Assembly (NCBI GenBank): GCA_036382575.1
Contig: DASVHL010000020.1
Span: 1-7,903 of the forward strand
Source of the DNA: UBA6022 sp036382575
GTDB lineage: Bacteria > Patescibacteriota > Saccharimonadia > Saccharimonadales > Saccharimonadaceae
Direction of reading: 5' to 3'
Length of the DNA stretch: 7,903 bases
The notes under the pieces are model-generated. The model saw only the letters and a list, made by a program, of their open reading frames with translations, did not search any database and was not told the origin of the DNA. The position numbers and the translations under genes are program-made. Shown one piece after another: positions 6,229 to 7,903 of this stretch. Position 1 is the first letter of the stretch; every line of letters begins with the position of its first letter.

Positions 6229-7764
6229 ATGTTTCGTTTTTTCTACATTGGACTCGTGGCCCTTATCGACAAGATCATATGGACGATTGATGTCGGTCCT
6301 TCGGTGCACAAATTCTTTCTAGCACCCCAAATTGGCAACTTTCGGGTCATTCTAGGAAAGATCAGAGCGGTGCGTCTGTATTATTTTGCTATGAAGCATG
6401 TTCCTGCCTATAAAGATTACATGTCAAAGCATCCTCACGCCGGACCGCGCATCAGTGCCACACATGTCTCACTAAATGACATTCCAGAAATCGATAAGGA
6501 TTCATATATTAAAAAATACTACCTTACCGAAAAACTAATCGATGGCGTACTACCAAATAGTGGTGTCATGCTCGATGAGTCTTCGGGTAGCAGCGGCCAA
6601 CCAACAAGCTGGGCGCGCGGCTACAAAGAGCGACGTTTGTCGCGCCGCATTATCCAAGTAACATTCAAACACCTCCTTAAAGACACGAATCCTATCGTTA
6701 TCAACACGTTTGCCATGGGAGCTTGGTCAACTGGCTTCAATACCTCAATGAGCCTGCTTGAGGTGAGTCGCGTAAAGTCAACTGGTCCTGACATGACAAA
6801 GGCTATCAATACCATGCTTGAACTTGGTCCGCAGTTTGATTACGTCATCATGGGGTATCCGCCATTCCTAAAACAGCTCGCCGATGACAAGCGCATTGAC
6901 TGGGCGAAGTATACGGTTTCAGCAATTTATGGCGGTGAAGGCATCAGCGAACCAATGCGCCAGTCATTACTGCAGACCTACACATCCGTCATTGGGTCAT
7001 ACGGCGCATCTGACCTGGAAATTAACGTGGGTCATGAAACCGAATTTGCTATTGCACTTCGCCAGGCACTGATCGAAGATGAATCACTTCGCAACGCCCT
7101 TTTGAAACAGAATCGCGGCATTATCCCAATGATTTTTCAATATAACCCGTACGATTATCTTTTCGAGACTAACGATAAGGGTGAACTACTTGTCACAATT
7201 TGCCGACTCGAAAACCTCAGTCCGCGTATTCGCTACAATATTCATGACCTCGGCCATGCAGAGGAATTTTATACCTTCAAGAAACGCCTAAAAGCACTCG
7301 GTCGTGAGGATCTGCTTAAACTGGCAGAAGTAGACTTTGGCGTGCTGTTTTACTATGGACGCAGTGATTTGTCGGTTGATTACTATGGTGGTGTTGTCGG
7401 GCCAGAGGAGATCAGACAAATTGTTAATGCTAGTCAGATGTACAATGAAAAGATAGCGAACTTCCGCCTCGTCAGTTACGAAGACAAGGAACATCAGAAA
7501 CACTTACTATTCGCTCTCGAGCTAGCTCAAAACACTACGATTAATGAGAGTGAGAAACAGGAACTCCTTTCTACCATATTAGATCAGCTATTTGTCCTGA
7601 ATTTAGACTTTAAAGCTGGCTACGATATGGCTAAACACAAACCAGAAATACGCATATACCAACCTAACGAGGGCATCTTTGACGAGAGTCATCGCAAACT
7701 AAAGAACGACTACGTTTGGAATATCGATTACGAACGTGCACAGGCTGAGGGAATCGCGCAGTAA
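6229..7764 (+). CDS. PaaK/CapK-like adenylate-forming enzyme (ANL superfamily)
   Basis: A 511-residue member of the adenylate-forming superfamily, of the phenylacetate-CoA ligase / CapK / coenzyme F390 synthetase type. Such enzymes activate a carboxylate (or another acceptor) with ATP, often passing it to CoA. Seen: phosphate-binding loop DESSGSSGQPTSW (116-128); NTFAMGAWSTG (159-169); YGGEG (234-238); GSYGASDLE (256-264), the motif usually read as YGxTE, here with Asp for Thr; RYNIHDLGH (335-343) with the ribose-binding Asp340; and hinge YYGRSD (375-380). RKLKND (489-494) may hold the C-terminal Lys. The first 30 residues are hydrophobic, including FRFFYIGLVALIDKIIW, so it may touch the membrane. 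No carrier-protein domain is fused. It forms an operon with the nitroreductase-fold gene. Substrate unknown; a CoA thioester, an adenylated cofactor or an amide product are all possible. Confidence 0.82.
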   Translation: MFRFFYIGLVALIDKIIWTIDVGPSVHKFFLAPQIGNFRVILGKIRAVRLYYFAMKHVPAYKDYMSKHPHAGPRISATHVSLNDIPEIDKDSYIKKYYLTEKLIDGVLPNSGVMLDESSGSSGQPTSWARGYKERRLSRRIIQVTFKHLLKDTNPIVINTFAMGAWSTGFNTSMSLLEVSRVKSTGPDMTKAINTMLELGPQFDYVIMGYPPFLKQLADDKRIDWAKYTVSAIYGGEGISEPMRQSLLQTYTSVIGSYGASDLEINVGHETEFAIALRQALIEDESLRNALLKQNRGIIPMIFQYNPYDYLFETNDKGELLVTICRLENLSPRIRYNIHDLGHAEEFYTFKKRLKALGREDLLKLAEVDFGVLFYYGRSDLSVDYYGGVVGPEEIRQIVNASQMYNEKIANFRLVSYEDKEHQKHLLFALELAQNTTINESEKQELLSTILDQLFVLNLDFKAGYDMAKHKPEIRIYQPNEGIFDESHRKLKNDYVWNIDYERAQAEGIAQ

Positions 7765-7770
7765 AGGAGG
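7763..7770 (+). promoter_or_regulatory. Perfect Shine-Dalgarno-like AAAGGAGG at the ligase stop codon
   Basis: AAAGGAGG overlaps the TAA stop (7762-7764) and matches the anti-SD tail of 16S rRNA. A GTG stands 10 nt on, at 7781, and its frame stays open to the window end (41 codons). It could start a third operon gene, but the translation is Arg-rich and uncharacteristic and runs through two inverted repeats, so this may be chance. Confidence 0.25.
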
Positions 7771-7828
7771 TTGCCCTTCGGTGATCTCACGGAGAAGGCG
7801 GTCGCTACGCTTCCTATTTCCATTCCTT

Positions 7829-7861
7829 ATGAAAAGAAAATGCTACGCGCTTTCTTTTCAT
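7829..7861. terminator. Perfect 11-bp inverted repeat, likely bidirectional terminator
   Basis: ATGAAAAGAAA (7829-7839) and TTTCTTTTCAT (7851-7861) are exact reverse complements around an 11-nt loop, which itself can form a small GC-tac-GC closure. Each strand's downstream arm is T-rich, as in bidirectional terminators between convergent genes, though no separate U-run follows. It lies 64 nt past the ligase stop and overlaps the possible stop of a minus-strand gene (7858-7860). Confidence 0.5.
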
Positions 7862-7903
7862 TGCGTCGTTACACGAACTCCTGCAGAGTTCGGATTTACT
7901 GCG
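7858..7903 (-). CDS. Possible 3' end of a convergent gene, cut by the window edge
   Basis: Reading leftwards from the window end, one minus-strand frame gives AVNPNSAGVRVTTQ then TGA at 7860-7858, immediately on the terminator-like inverted repeat. Composition and codons look ordinary for a protein tail, and the placement (convergent to the ligase gene, hairpin between) is typical. However, fourteen codons without a stop prove nothing, and another minus frame stays open to 7814. Function unknown. Confidence 0.33.
   Translation of the reverse strand, partial: AVNPNSAGVRVTTQ
7874..7892. repeat. Short perfect hairpin (7-bp stem)
   Basis: CGAACTC and GAGTTCG pair exactly around the loop CTGCA. 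No T-run follows on either strand. It may be a structure within a coding end or part of a non-coding element together with the repeat at 7829-7861. Confidence 0.35.

Noticed and set aside
7781..7903. GTG-started third operon gene after AAAGGAGG
   Set aside because: The translation is Arg-rich and unlike a protein start, passes through two inverted repeats, and competes with a plausible convergent gene end; kept only as a low-confidence site.
7765..7903. tRNA gene or CRISPR repeats in the right-hand non-coding stretch
   Set aside because: No cloverleaf or T-arm consensus and no regularly spaced direct repeats are visible on either strand.

Overview
The window is protein-coding almost throughout, with a standard genetic code (stops TAA, TAG, TAA, TAA; no internal TGA). 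It carries four complete genes plus a gene start at the left edge and a possible gene end at the right edge. No rRNA, tRNA, CRISPR array, transposase or phage gene is visible. The mix of genes suggests a bacterium with a Gram-positive-type envelope, and most plausibly a Candidatus Saccharibacteria (TM7) or related Patescibacteria genome. The grounds are a very large membrane-anchored surface protein with DUF4082 modules (common in secreted actinobacterial proteins), a fungal-like GH5 glucanase, and promoters placed for leaderless transcripts. This assignment is inference only; no phylogenetic marker gene is present.

Layout. The left two thirds are on the minus strand and read from right to left. 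First comes a 1331-residue surface protein (5087 to 1092). It has an N-terminal membrane or signal segment, two tandem DUF4082 plus Ig-like (Big_5) units, a class-I-glutamine-amidotransferase-like fold, a NodB-type polysaccharide-deacetylase-like domain, a Ser/Thr/Gly-rich stalk and a C-terminal membrane anchor. Next is a GH5 exo-beta-1,3-glucanase-like enzyme without a signal peptide (1048 to 50). Last is the start of a further gene (23 to the left edge). The right third is on the plus strand: a nitroreductase-fold protein (5202-6221) followed after 7 nt by a PaaK/CapK-like adenylate-forming enzyme (6229-7764), evidently one operon. Downstream lies a hairpin-rich stretch that may end a convergent minus-strand gene.

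How the parts may work together. The minus-strand genes look devoted to glycans: a surface protein with a deacetylase-like domain and carbohydrate-adhesion-type modules, followed by a beta-glucanase. The divergent pair combines an ATP-dependent carboxylate-activating enzyme with a flavin-dependent oxidoreductase fold, so it may make or modify a small molecule; the substrate cannot be read from the sequence. The divergent intergenic region (5088-5201) holds a strong extended -10 element, A/T tracts and a 19-nt dyad that could couple control of the two directions.

The most striking regulatory pattern is that three gene starts (23, 1048, 5202) have a near-consensus -10 hexamer ending only 6-8 nt before the ATG, which predicts leaderless mRNAs. 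The internal operon gene at 6229 instead has a clear Shine-Dalgarno sequence.
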